Below, piece by piece: positions 9,026-18,300 of a DNA stretch of 64,000 nucleotides (position 1 is its first letter; each line of letters opens with the position of its first letter). The position numbers were made by a program, and so were the translations under genes. A model generated the notes under the pieces. That model worked only from the letters and a program-made list of their open reading frames with translations, searched no databases and was not told where the DNA came from. The stretch is from Candidatus Gallipaludibacter merdavium (GTDB taxonomy: Bacteria; Bacteroidota; Bacteroidia; Bacteroidales; Paludibacteraceae), in NCBI GenBank assembly GCA_017694875.1, contig JADIMG010000072.1:1-64000 (forward strand). The letters run 5' to 3'.

Positions 9026-10051
9026 ATGGAAGAGAAAGTATATATATTGGCCATAGAGTCTTCATGTGACGATACTTCTGCGGCTGTAATGGAAAATACG
9101 CGTTTGTTGTCGAATGTGACAGCCAGTCAGGCGGTACATGAGGCGTACGGCGGAGTGGTGCCGGAGTTGGCTTCAAGGGCTCATCAGCAAAACATTATTC
9201 CTGTGGTGGATGCTGCCTTGAAACGTGCGGGTGTTGACAAGTCGCAATTGTCGGCTGTGGCTTTTACACGTGGTCCCGGACTGCTGGGGTCGCTGCTGGT
9301 AGGAACCTCGTTTGCCAAAGGATTTGCGCTGTCTTTGGGATTGCCCATGATAGAAGTGAACCACCTTCAGGCGCATGTGCTGGCTCATTTTATTTCAGAA
9401 GGAAAGGCGGAAGAACGTTTCCCCTCTTTCCCGTTTCTGTGCCTGTTGGTGTCGGGAGGAAATTCGCAGATTGTGAAAGTGTCAGGCTATAACAAGATGG
9501 AAATTATCGGACAGACCATTGACGATGCGGCGGGTGAGGCTTTTGACAAATGTGCCAAGGTTATGGGACTGCCTTATCCGGGAGGTCCGCATATTGACCG
9601 TTTGGCCAAAGAGGGTAATCCCAACCGTTTTACGTTTTCAAAGCCACATATTCCCGGTTATGATTACAGCTTCAGCGGGTTGAAAACTTCGTTCCTCTAT
9701 ACCTTGCGCGACCAACTCAAGGAAAACCCTTCTTTTATAGAAGAAAACAAAGCGGACTTGTGTGCTTCTCTCCAGCGTACGGTCATTGAAATCCTGATGG
9801 ACAAACTGAAGAAAGCGGCCAAAGACTTGCACATGCGTGAGATTGCGGTGGCCGGAGGCGTATCGGCCAATTCAGGGCTGCGTCAAGCCATGCAGGATGC
9901 AGGCAAACGTTTCGGATGGAATGTGTATATTCCGCCATTGGGATATACAACCGACAATGCAGCCATGGTGGGTGTAACCGGCTATTTCAAATATTTGGAT
10001 AAGGAATTCTGTGCGGTTGATGCCGTACCATTTGCGCGTGTAGGTGTCTGA
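9026..10051 (+). CDS. tsaD: tRNA N6-adenosine threonylcarbamoyltransferase TsaD
   Basis: 341 aa, the normal family length. TsaD transfers the threonylcarbamoyl group to N6 of A37 in ANN-decoding tRNAs, with TsaB, TsaE and TsaC supplying the other steps. The ASKHA-fold start (ILAIESSCDDTSAAV), the metal-binding pair His113/His117 in NHLQAH, the LVSGGNSQIV loop and the C-terminal NAAMVG element are all intact. Its stop overlaps the ATG of the exosortase-family gene (TGATG), so the two are coupled. Confidence 0.97.
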   Translation: MEEKVYILAIESSCDDTSAAVMENTRLLSNVTASQAVHEAYGGVVPELASRAHQQNIIPVVDAALKRAGVDKSQLSAVAFTRGPGLLGSLLVGTSFAKGFALSLGLPMIEVNHLQAHVLAHFISEGKAEERFPSFPFLCLLVSGGNSQIVKVSGYNKMEIIGQTIDDAAGEAFDKCAKVMGLPYPGGPHIDRLAKEGNPNRFTFSKPHIPGYDYSFSGLKTSFLYTLRDQLKENPSFIEENKADLCASLQRTVIEILMDKLKKAAKDLHMREIAVAGGVSANSGLRQAMQDAGKRFGWNVYIPPLGYTTDNAAMVGVTGYFKYLDKEFCAVDAVPFARVGV

Positions 10052-10632
10052 TGAAAAAGGGGGAGTGGAAAGAGCGGTTGAAGCCCTATGACAATGTACT
10101 GCGGTTTGTCGTGGTGTTGTTGCTGGGCAATGCGCTGTGGAAACTGATGTTCCAGGGGGATGAATCGGGTTATTGGGTGACCTGCTGCGGTTGGAATGTC
10201 ACCCGTTTCTTCACGGAAATGTCCTGTCATGTGGCAACTGTCAGCGCGCATATTCTCGGATGGTTTGTTGATGGGGTGAGGCTGGTTTACGGACGTTTGA
10301 TTACTTTTCCGAATGGCAATGGCATATCAATAGTATGGGGATGTACGGCAGTCAAACAGGCGGCCTTATTTGTGTTGATTATGCTTTTTGCCCGTGGCCC
10401 GTGGAAACATAAGCTTTGGTTTGTGCCTTTGTCTTTATGCTTGATATATCTGTTCAACCTTTTCCGTATTGTGATGATTGCATTGCTGGTAATGAATCAT
10501 CCGGATTGGTTTGATTTGCTGCATTCCTATATCTTTAAATATCTATTTTATGCCTTCCTCTTTCTGATATGGGTGATATGGGCGGAATGTTTTGCTGAGA
10601 AAAAGAATTGTCTTGTTAAATCATATAAATAA
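10051..10632 (+). CDS. Exosortase/archaeosortase family membrane protein
   Basis: 193 aa with about five to six membrane segments. The invariant triad of the exosortase/archaeosortase family appears to be present: Cys in WGCTAVKQAA (about residue 98), Arg in YLFNLFRIVMI (about 133) and His in LLHSYIFKYLF (about 153). These enzymes are predicted transpeptidases that process C-terminally tagged exported proteins. It is short compared with proteobacterial exosortases but typical of the Bacteroidetes forms. No obvious PEP-CTERM-like target is next to it. Overlaps tsaD by one base. Confidence 0.82.
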   Translation: MKKGEWKERLKPYDNVLRFVVVLLLGNALWKLMFQGDESGYWVTCCGWNVTRFFTEMSCHVATVSAHILGWFVDGVRLVYGRLITFPNGNGISIVWGCTAVKQAALFVLIMLFARGPWKHKLWFVPLSLCLIYLFNLFRIVMIALLVMNHPDWFDLLHSYIFKYLFYAFLFLIWVIWAECFAEKKNCLVKSYK

Positions 10633-10641
10633 ATAGCTGTT

Positions 10642-12141
10642 ATGACTATTTCCTTTGAACTTTTTTTGTTGATTGGTTCTTTGTTGCTGTTTTTGAGTCT
10701 GTTGGTAGGAAAAACGGGATATAAGTATGGCGTTCCTACCTTGCTGCTTTTCTTGTTGATTGGCTGTCTTGCCGGTACAGACGGCTTGGGTCTGATTAAT
10801 TTTAATTCCCCTGAATTAGCTCAATATATAGGTGTATTGGCGCTGAATGTAATCCTGTTTTCCGGTGGTATGGATACGCGTGTATCCGAAATCAAACCCG
10901 TTGTGGTGCCGGGCCTGCTGTTGGCAACGGTGGGCGTGTTGTTGACCGCCATTCTGACAGGTGCCTTTATTTACTTGATAACAAATAACTTTGTGCATTC
11001 TGTTACGTTTGGTTTTGTGGAGTCGATGCTATTGGCCAGCATTATGTCGTCAACTGATTCGGCATCAGTGTTTTCCATCTTGCGTTCAAAGGGGTTGCAA
11101 TTGAAACAGAACCTGCGTCCTTTGTTGGAGCTGGAAAGTGGTAGTAACGACCCGATGGCCTATATGCTTACGATTGTATTGATACAGTTATTGCAATCGC
11201 CAGATGTAAGTGGCTGGGAAGTTTTGTGGCTGCTCGTCAAGCAACTGGTGTTAGGGGGAGTGTGTGGTTTGCTCCTTGGCAAACTATCGGTAAGGGTCAT
11301 CAATAGAATTGACTTGAACAACGATGCCTTGTATTCGGTTTTGTTGCTTACTGTGATGTTTTTTCTGTTTGGCTTTACGAGTTTTATAGGAGGAAACGGC
11401 TATCTGGCTGTTTATGCTGGCGGTCTGCTGATTGGTAACCATCGTTTTGTGCACAAGCGTAGCTCCTTGAAATTTTTCGATGGGTTGACATGGTTATTCC
11501 AGATTGTAATGTTCCTTTCATTGGGTTTGCTTGTCAATCCGTCAGAACTTTTACCGGTGGCAGGAATCGGCTTGCTGATAGGTCTGTTCATGATAATACT
11601 GGCGCGTCCCATCTCAGTGTTCCTCACTTTGCTTCCTTTCAAGCAATTTGATGTTAGGGGCAAACTTTTTGCTTCGTGGGTGGGGCTAAGGGGTGCCGTA
11701 CCGATTATCTTTGCGACCTATCCGTGGATTGCGGGTACGCCAGAGGCCAAGATGATGTTTAATATCGTGTTCTTTATCACCATTTTGTCATTGGTCGTAC
11801 AGGGCACCTTGATCTCGAAAGTGGCGCATTGGCTGCATTTGGATTTGCCGTTGCCTCCTCAAAACAAATTGAAAGAATTTGATGTGGAATTCTCAGATGA
11901 CATTAAGTCGGCCATGTGTGAGGTAAAGGTGAATGATGCGATGTTACGCAATGGTAACCGACTGATGGACATTGCTTTGCCTGACCATACACTAGTGGCG
12001 ATGGTGAAACGTAAAAACCGTTATTTTATTCCGCGTGGCAATACGCATTTGGAAATTGGTGATGTGGTGCTGTTGATTACAGATGATGAGGCTGCCATGC
12101 GTGAAACCTTTAATGTGTTGGGTGTGCATCCTGATGAATGA
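10642..12141 (+). CDS. Potassium/proton antiporter, CPA1 NhaP2/CvrA type
   Basis: 499 aa. Residues about 1-390 are a 12-13 helix Na+/H+ exchanger domain. The TDSASVFSILRSKG and LELESGSNDPMAYMLT segments carry the Asp pair (SND) expected in the ion site. Residues about 410-495 form a cytoplasmic regulatory TrkA-C domain (NGNRLMDIALPDHTLVAMVKR..). Family knowledge points to K+ or Na+ efflux coupled to proton entry. It follows the exosortase gene by 9 bases, making a three-gene operon with tsaD. Confidence 0.9.
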   Translation: MTISFELFLLIGSLLLFLSLLVGKTGYKYGVPTLLLFLLIGCLAGTDGLGLINFNSPELAQYIGVLALNVILFSGGMDTRVSEIKPVVVPGLLLATVGVLLTAILTGAFIYLITNNFVHSVTFGFVESMLLASIMSSTDSASVFSILRSKGLQLKQNLRPLLELESGSNDPMAYMLTIVLIQLLQSPDVSGWEVLWLLVKQLVLGGVCGLLLGKLSVRVINRIDLNNDALYSVLLLTVMFFLFGFTSFIGGNGYLAVYAGGLLIGNHRFVHKRSSLKFFDGLTWLFQIVMFLSLGLLVNPSELLPVAGIGLLIGLFMIILARPISVFLTLLPFKQFDVRGKLFASWVGLRGAVPIIFATYPWIAGTPEAKMMFNIVFFITILSLVVQGTLISKVAHWLHLDLPLPPQNKLKEFDVEFSDDIKSAMCEVKVNDAMLRNGNRLMDIALPDHTLVAMVKRKNRYFIPRGNTHLEIGDVVLLITDDEAAMRETFNVLGVHPDE

Positions 12142-12168
12142 TTCGGTTGCTGTTGTGTGGCTGTCTTT

Positions 12169-12199
12169 TGGCTGTTCGTGGAAAAATGTCTATTTTTGC
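12169..12199 (+). promoter_or_regulatory. Promoter of the tRNA-Arg gene
   Basis: TTG, about 20 bases, TATTTTTG, ending 12 bases before the tRNA. Confidence 0.6.
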
Positions 12200-12210
12200 A
12201 CTTGATAAGC

Positions 12211-12282
12211 GGTCCTGTAGTTCAATGGATAGAATCGCGGTTTCCTAAACCGTTGATCCGGGTTCGATTCCCGGCGGGACTA
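12211..12282 (+). tRNA. tRNA-Arg (anticodon CCT), prophage integration site
   Basis: A full cloverleaf: acceptor GGTCCTG with CGGGACT, T arm CCGGG TTCGATT CCCGG, anticodon loop TTCCTAA giving CCT (Arg). CCA is not encoded. The host gene order ends here and prophage genes begin immediately after the terminator, so the 3' half of this gene is the likely attachment core. The other attachment site must lie to the right of this window. Confidence 0.92.
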
Positions 12283-12308
12283 CAAATACTATTCAAAACC
12301 AATAATTT

Positions 12309-12354
12309 GCGGTAAATAGGGACTAAAATAGGGACTTATTTGCCGCTTTTTTTT
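12309..12354 (+). terminator. Intrinsic terminator after tRNA-Arg at the prophage edge
   Basis: GCGGTAAATA pairs with TATTTGCCGC around a loop containing twice GGGACT, followed by eight T. It reads in the plus direction and stops the tRNA transcript at the point where convergent prophage genes end. Confidence 0.8.
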
Positions 12355-12742
12355 AGTATTTCACTCTCTTGTATATCTTCCATATCGAATATATAATCAC
12401 GACAGAAATCAGCAGTATAGTTACAAACAAACACCACTTGTAAAAGGCCGGCACATATTTTTCTTTAATTATTTGTTTTTCTGTCCGAACTCTATCAATA
12501 TATGCAGTGTCTGTCCTAATCTTGATTTTTTCAATGTATTTCGTTCTCCATTTTTCAACATAAACTGTATCGCCTTGTTGCTTTACAATTACGCTGTCCC
12601 TGTCATATATCATAACGGAATCGATGTGGTTCCTGTATATAATACTATCCTTGTATTCTATGCGAACACTCTCTGTTGTCTTGCAACCATAGATAGAAAC
12701 AACGATGAACAACGAAAGTAATAACCTTAATGCGAGCTTCAT
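12353..12742 (-). CDS. Candidate unimolecular spanin (lysis lipoprotein with C-terminal membrane segment)
   Basis: 129 aa from ATG 12742. A lipoprotein signal peptide ends with the lipobox IYGC (about residue 21), which would anchor the N-terminus in the outer membrane after processing. The middle is charged and rich in short strands (DSVMIYDRDSVIVKQQGDTVYVEKW). Near the C-terminus is one hydrophobic helix, WCLFVTILLISVVIIYSIW, followed by a basic tail. Lipobox plus C-terminal transmembrane helix in one ~130-residue protein is the layout of u-spanins such as T1 gp11, which fuse inner and outer membranes at lysis. It lies beside the holin candidate and the amidase. Role is inferred from topology and place. 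Confidence 0.6.
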   Translation of the reverse strand: MKLALRLLLSLFIVVSIYGCKTTESVRIEYKDSIIYRNHIDSVMIYDRDSVIVKQQGDTVYVEKWRTKYIEKIKIRTDTAYIDRVRTEKQIIKEKYVPAFYKWCLFVTILLISVVIIYSIWKIYKRVKY

Positions 12743-12743
12743 A

Positions 12744-13235
12744 CTACAGCAATGCAAGTGATGTAATTATTACCGATATAAATGCAGCACTCTGAACGCC
12801 AAGCATCCAGCATTTTTTCCATACGGATATTGGTATGATTATCAGCATGCAAATCAGAGCTACGTACCATATCGTTGAGAAGCACCAAATGTAGGCTGCA
12901 AGGGCAAACAAGAACGTAAGGCTTTCTGCTATCCGTCGCCTCCATGTGCTTGTATTCTCGATGGCCATTACCATTGATGATACGAATAAAAAGATGCTGC
13001 CTAAAAAGCAGAGGAATGTTATTCCATCTGGTGATGCCTCAAGCCAAGCCGGCAGTATAAACAATGCAGACACGAACAAAAGGAACGTGTGAATGTTCTT
13101 GCCAAGACTGTTTACGAACAATTCATGCGAATTTGGGATGCTTTCCGGTGTTTTCCCGTTTACAAACAAATAGACCAGTGGTGCTGCGAATGCAATCATC
13201 GAAACGATGAGCAAAAGATAAAATAATGTAATCAT
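12744..13235 (-). CDS. Polytopic membrane protein, holin candidate
   Basis: 163 aa, predominantly hydrophobic, with about five to six membrane helices (for example MITLFYLLLIVSMIAFAAPLVYLFV at the N-terminus and VALICMLIIIPISVW later). Located between the endolysin-type amidase and the spanin candidate. I see no family-specific motif; the holin call rests on position and topology only. Confidence 0.5.
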   Translation of the reverse strand: MITLFYLLLIVSMIAFAAPLVYLFVNGKTPESIPNSHELFVNSLGKNIHTFLLFVSALFILPAWLEASPDGITFLCFLGSIFLFVSSMVMAIENTSTWRRRIAESLTFLFALAAYIWCFSTIWYVALICMLIIIPISVWKKCWMLGVQSAAFISVIITSLALL

Positions 13236-13254
13236 TTTTTCTCCTTTCTTTTAG

Positions 13255-13794
13255 TTAAACAATATGGGTTATCAGTTTTGCCAATTCTTTTGCAAGTTCT
13301 GCTTTGTGTCGATTGTATTTTTCCACGTCTTGGCCATTGGAACAAAAGCATATTTCAACCAATATTTGTTGACACTTGAATCCACTCAGCATGGCCAGCT
13401 TGCCATGAGCGGATTGTTTTTCTGTCTTTACACCTCGATTATTTGTGCCGAGTACTTTGCAGATAAGACTACATATTTGTTCTGCTGTCTTTTTCTCAAA
13501 TGTTGTAGGTGCTTCCGGCACTAACACTTCTGTTCCATGAGCACTTTCTGAAGCTGCATTGAAGTGTATGTCGATGCACAGATCTTCTAATTCCACTTTA
13601 CCTTTGAGCCAACTTACTATGTTGGCCAATTTTTCATTTTCTCTATCGAAGTCCGTTTCTGGTATTACCCCTAATCTGCAAAGCTCCACATCGAGCAGGT
13701 CACGAAAAGCAATTGTTTCCGCACCTTCGTCCAAGTAACCACTGGCGCCTGTTCCAGCACCATTGTGTCCAGCTATTAAAAAGATTTTTCTCAT
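13255..13794 (-). CDS. N-acetylmuramoyl-L-alanine amidase (endolysin)
   Basis: 179 aa, Amidase_3 fold only. Zinc ligands are visible as His10 (LIAGHNG), Glu in EGAE (about 23-26) and His77 (IDIHFNA); the C-terminal catalytic Glu is in LVEICFC (about 148). It would cut the bond between MurNAc and the peptide stem during lysis. No signal peptide and no wall-binding domain, so export would depend on the holin. Twenty bases upstream of the holin candidate. Confidence 0.88.
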   Translation of the reverse strand: MRKIFLIAGHNGAGTGASGYLDEGAETIAFRDLLDVELCRLGVIPETDFDRENEKLANIVSWLKGKVELEDLCIDIHFNAASESAHGTEVLVPEAPTTFEKKTAEQICSLICKVLGTNNRGVKTEKQSAHGKLAMLSGFKCQQILVEICFCSNGQDVEKYNRHKAELAKELAKLITHIV

Positions 13795-13795
13795 A

Positions 13796-14407
13796 CTAAA
13801 TTGATTCTACTGGTGGCAATATAAACTGTATCTTATCGGCTGCTGCTCGTAATATGTTCTTTGCGTAATCTGGTGCCATTTGGGTTTCTTCCATGCAATC
13901 AACTATTATCGAGCCTATCCAGTCATTCTTATCATCCCTCAGCCTTTTCACTATTAGGCTTTCTGAGCCAGTATTAGTGAAGAATGCCCTGCTGCGTTCG
14001 CCTTTCAGCAGACTGATATTCTTATAGAACAGGAAATCCCTTTGGCTGATGTCGCCAACAAAACAAGGCATGTTAGCCGCAGGGAAATCAATAAGCTTAT
14101 CTTTGATAGGCATGACACCCATATCTGTTACCTCGAAAATAACACTTATGTATTCATTCTTTCCAAGTGGGTGCGGTTGCATTATGTACACGCGGCTTGC
14201 CTGCAAGTTGGACAGCAACGCGGCAATCACGTTGTATATAGCGCCAACATCTTTCTTTGTCTTTGCGTTCTTGTCTTTAAAATTGTTCTCGAGTTCATTG
14301 ATGCGCAAATTCAGTCTTTTTTCCAAAAACTTCCACATTACTCCAGCAAGACCCAAAGCTAAAGGAGAAACCAAAGATGTAATAACTAATGACCAGAAAT
14401 TATCCAT
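13796..14407 (-). CDS. Membrane-anchored GAF-like phage protein
   Basis: 203 aa. One N-terminal transmembrane helix (SLVITSLVSPLALGLAGVMW), a coiled segment, then a region (ASRVYIMQPHPLG..VIFEVTDMG) with a GAF-like pattern. It precedes the amidase by one base, so it belongs to the lysis operon. Function unknown; a regulator of lysis or a superinfection factor are possibilities I cannot separate. Confidence 0.6.
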   Translation of the reverse strand: MDNFWSLVITSLVSPLALGLAGVMWKFLEKRLNLRINELENNFKDKNAKTKKDVGAIYNVIAALLSNLQASRVYIMQPHPLGKNEYISVIFEVTDMGVMPIKDKLIDFPAANMPCFVGDISQRDFLFYKNISLLKGERSRAFFTNTGSESLIVKRLRDDKNDWIGSIIVDCMEETQMAPDYAKNILRAAADKIQFILPPVESI

Positions 14408-14424
14408 ATTACCAACTGTTTACA

Positions 14425-14433
14425 GCAAAAGTA
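14425..14433 (-). promoter_or_regulatory. -7 element for the lysis operon
   Basis: TACTTTTG on the minus strand 18 bases before the start at 14407. No TTG at the expected -33 distance, so the call is weaker than the others. Confidence 0.4.
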
Positions 14434-14512
14434 AACAAGAATGGCACGTAATGCGTTATACTGTTGAAAAGTGTTGGCAAGTTGGTATTTTACAGGTAGG
14501 GAAGAAAAGAAA

Positions 14513-14544
14513 ATCGGCACTTCCAATTTGTTTGGCGTGCCGAT
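14513..14544 (-). terminator. Intrinsic terminator
   Basis: ATCGGCAC / GTGCCGAT 8-bp stem, followed on the minus strand by TTTTCTTTTC. It is 28 bases past the stop of the gene ending at 14572 and separates it from the lysis operon. Confidence 0.75.
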
Positions 14545-14571
14545 ATAATTAATTATGCCTGAATTGTTTAG

Positions 14572-15204
14572 TTATTCTTTATCTTTTGCATCAATATCAT
14601 TAGCGTTCATTCCGTTTTCCTCAAAAAATCTATCTCTTGACATTACAGCAATAACTTTCATATATGAAGCTAATGCATTTCCAGTTTGATAAGCATCTTC
14701 TTTCAAATGTGATATTTCCTCATCAGATAAAAATTTTTCAGGAAATACTACTGCTTGTTCAATGCAAAAATTATTTATATCGTATGCGCTTGATGTATCA
14801 ACACCTTCAGAAATAAGTTTATTGATACGTGGCCAGTTTTTCTCAAACATAGTATCAACTCCAAGCCGATGAACCATTTCCCAGCCTTTTTCCGTAATAG
14901 ATAACGGACTATTTGTTTTTGTAAAGCTGTCTGTTTTTACATTCATGTGTTGAAATGTTTTCATTGCTGTATCAATTTCTTTTGTAAGAAAATTTATGGA
15001 TGTTTCTATGCGAGTGACAGCATTGTCATGTTCGTACATCTTGTCTTTGTGTCTATCGCATGGCAACTCATCTATCTTTTTAACTTTAGCATATACTTTG
15101 TAGCACCAAATCGACACAAATATTATTCCTATTACAATAACGACCATTATGAATACGGATAATCCAAAATTGTCAATTATAAATTGGCTTAATATCTCTT
15201 CCAT
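14572..15204 (-). CDS. Single-pass membrane phage protein
   Basis: 210 aa from the ATG at 15204. An N-terminal transmembrane helix (LSVFIMVVIVIGIIFVSIWCYKVY) is followed by a coiled-coil-like segment and a helical domain (LSITEKGWEMVHRLGVDTMFEKNWPRI) reminiscent of winged-helix ends. Own promoter and terminator, so it is expressed apart from tail and lysis genes. Function unknown. Confidence 0.65.
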   Translation of the reverse strand: MEEILSQFIIDNFGLSVFIMVVIVIGIIFVSIWCYKVYAKVKKIDELPCDRHKDKMYEHDNAVTRIETSINFLTKEIDTAMKTFQHMNVKTDSFTKTNSPLSITEKGWEMVHRLGVDTMFEKNWPRINKLISEGVDTSSAYDINNFCIEQAVVFPEKFLSDEEISHLKEDAYQTGNALASYMKVIAVMSRDRFFEENGMNANDIDAKDKE

Positions 15205-15261
15205 AAACACAAGAAAAAATGATTAATGCTAGATAAGTAACATATGATTCATGATCATGCT

Positions 15262-15293
15262 GCAAAGGTAGATATTTATCATAATAAAAACAA
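15262..15293 (-). promoter_or_regulatory. Bacteroides-type promoter
   Basis: Minus strand TTG, 20 bases, TACCTTTG, about 58 bases upstream of the start at 15204. The rest of 15205-15390 shows no gene. Confidence 0.65.
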
Positions 15294-15390
15294 CCAACCA
15301 TGTATGTTTTTATAGAGCTTTTAATATTTTGATTACTATTATTATCCCCAAAACGAAGCGTTACTTGTGTGGTATCAGCAAGTGATGTTA

Positions 15391-18300
15391 TTAAGATATT
15401 CTTATATATCCGTTTTGTTGATATAATCTCCCTGTTCCAGGATAACTGTATGTCGGCAGTCCTTTCATCCTTATATCCAACAAGTTTGAATCACTTGGAT
15501 TTTTCACAATAAAATAAGCATCTTGTCTTTGAATTATAGCTATTCCATCACGTGCCATAACAACGTATTTGTCAATACCAACAAAGGACAATTGAAAAAT
15601 ATCTGTGCTTATAGAAGCTGCTGCATAGTGACCAGTTCCAGCACCAGCAGGTTTATTTGTAGTTACACTGACTTCACCCGAAAGAGAATTTGAACACAAA
15701 TATATATCTACATTTCCATATCCTTTACCAAAATCCAATTTACTTGGTATGTTTACGTCTAATTCAGCACCATTAGATCCATTATTTTTACTGCATGAAT
15801 ATGTTTTATTGTGGCTAAGTAGTGTGGATTCATAAATTACAACGTTGTTTTTCTTTACTATAAAATAGATGTTCCCTAAAGTAATAGAAGCCATATTAGA
15901 TATAGTACCGACACCACCGTTTTCATCCATCGTCACAACTTGAGGCTTAATTGTCAATTTCGTTGATGATGCACTGTAATTACCACCAATGCTTCCTAAG
16001 TTTGCTGAATAAATCACATAAACATTTTGTCCTGCTTTGTTTTTTGTGGTTGATGGAGAAATTCTTTTTGTGCCTATAACATCATTCTGCCTTATTGAAT
16101 ATCCTTCGTTAAAAGCATTTATTTCTATCGGCTTCTGAATGACCGAAACTTCATCTATACTTTGACTTGTAACAAGAACCTTACTGTTTCCGCTACTTGA
16201 GGATACTTCAATGCCGTCCTCAACAATCTTGAATATACCGAATTTAGTACCATATCCGTTTTTATCCTTTGTAATCAATACAGGTAATGTCTCTGACTTT
16301 CCTGCCGCTTGATTAAGTGCTTCTTCGTATGTTCCACCACTCCAAAAGGCAACATTGTCGTTTGAAAGACCGCTTATACCTCCGTTTTCCTTGTTGCTCT
16401 GATTCTTCAGTTTGATAAGGTTTGTCAACACCAATCCACCGTCTATTTCTGTTGTTCCTTGCAGGGCTTCCTTGAGGTAGTCGAGTTCGGAAATTTTCGC
16501 TTCTACGTCTTCGGGAGCTGGTGACCAAGCTGTTGCTTTGTTTCCTTTTTCTATCTTAGGTGAAGACAAATATAAGGAATCACCTACGTTTGGATAAAAG
16601 TAAAAAGTTATTGCAGTGCTCGATGTCGTATTTCCATTGTATTTGCCTCTTATTACATACTCTTGCCATTCTGTTGATAGATTTGGTTTTTTCAAAACTT
16701 CTACTTCTTTTAAAAATTCAGCTCCTATATACCCGCTACTCAAATTCACATTCGATTTTTGCCATATTGAAACAATATATGTTTCATCTTCTATCATTTT
16801 TGGAATGTACTTTCCGAAATTTGATTGTATGTATGCTCCAGCTGTTGTTGTGTTGAATGTTATTTTCAAAACATTTTTACTTGGGACTAAGGTATCTTCT
16901 TCTGTTGAAGTTGTGAAATTTGTAGTAGATACAGCACTTATAGAATTTCTTGTTAGATTTCCAGAATTTTCAAACAGATTTATCCCTCCTATCTGCACAT
17001 CATCCACAATTTTTTTCTGAACCGCAGCTATCAATGCTGTTTCTGCATTATAGTAGTTTTTAAAATTTGCAGAAAGAGTTGCTCTGTTGAAATTAAGTGT
17101 ATTCTCATTTGTATAAAGACTCACGCTTGTAAGGTATGTCTTCAATACATTGAATTTTGACGTAAGTCCATCATAAGCAATACCTACACTTTCTGCCATT
17201 TTATAAGCCTTATAATAACTTCCTGTAGTATCATATGAAGATGTATTATTTACACCACTTATACATTCCCATTCTGTTCGGATTGCCTGCTTTTCAGTTA
17301 CGTCAAAAATTGCATCGTTGTTCATTGCATCAATTGCGCTTTGAGCCGCTGTGGCAGCTGATTTTGCCTGTGTTGCCAATGTGTTTGCAGCATCGGCTTT
17401 TGTTTGGGCGTTGTCTGCCAACTGTTTGGCTTTAGAACTGATAGCATTCAATAGATTTGTACGTTCCGTATAATATACGTTAAACACATTGCGGAAAGTA
17501 GAACCTTTTATATCTGATGTGTTTGCCAGATTTTCCAGTAATGGCTTCAGATATGATTCTAACTTATTGTATGCGTCTGTGTATTTTGTTGTGTCTATTC
17601 CATAATTTTTCGCACTGGCTTCATTCAGCGGTTCTTCTGCCACAATGGCATCCCACTCCTTCTTTGCCTGCTGTTTTTCCTGCGGTGTGAGTTTGTTGTC
17701 ATTCGCAATGTCGGACAGCAATGCGTTTGCGGAGTTGGCGTCTGTCTGCGCTTTTTTTGCTGCATCTGCTGCCGCTTCTGCATTTTGTTGAGCCAAAAGT
17801 GCCGCTGTGTCATCTGTGTAACGCACGTATTTTGACCAATCGGTAGCCTTGTATGAGGAACGTGTTGCGTTGGCTGTGAGCACATCACCTTTCTTGCCGC
17901 CCGTGTGTACTGTATCGCTCTCCAATATCCAAAGGTCTCCTACGCTATAGCTCGTTGGCTTTGACAAATAGGTTGTGCTTTTCCCATCTGCCGTTGATTG
18001 CGCCTTTGCAGCTTCCTGCAATGCTTTTTGTGTGGCGGTGTCGGCTATCGGCAGCCATGCGTATGTTCCTGTCTGGGGACTAATACCCCAACGCCAACTT
18101 GCCCCCGTTTCAAGGTTCGTGAACGTGTCGTTCATGTGGGCTTCTTCCGTATTGGTGTCAAGCCATGTTTTTGCAGGGTCGTTTATTGTTGTCGGGTCGT
18201 AACTTTCAAACCAGCTTTCAATCTGTCCGTCTATCTGGTCTTGAAGTCCGGCCATCTCTTTTGATACATCAGCCAATGCAGCATTGCGTGCTTCCTCTTC

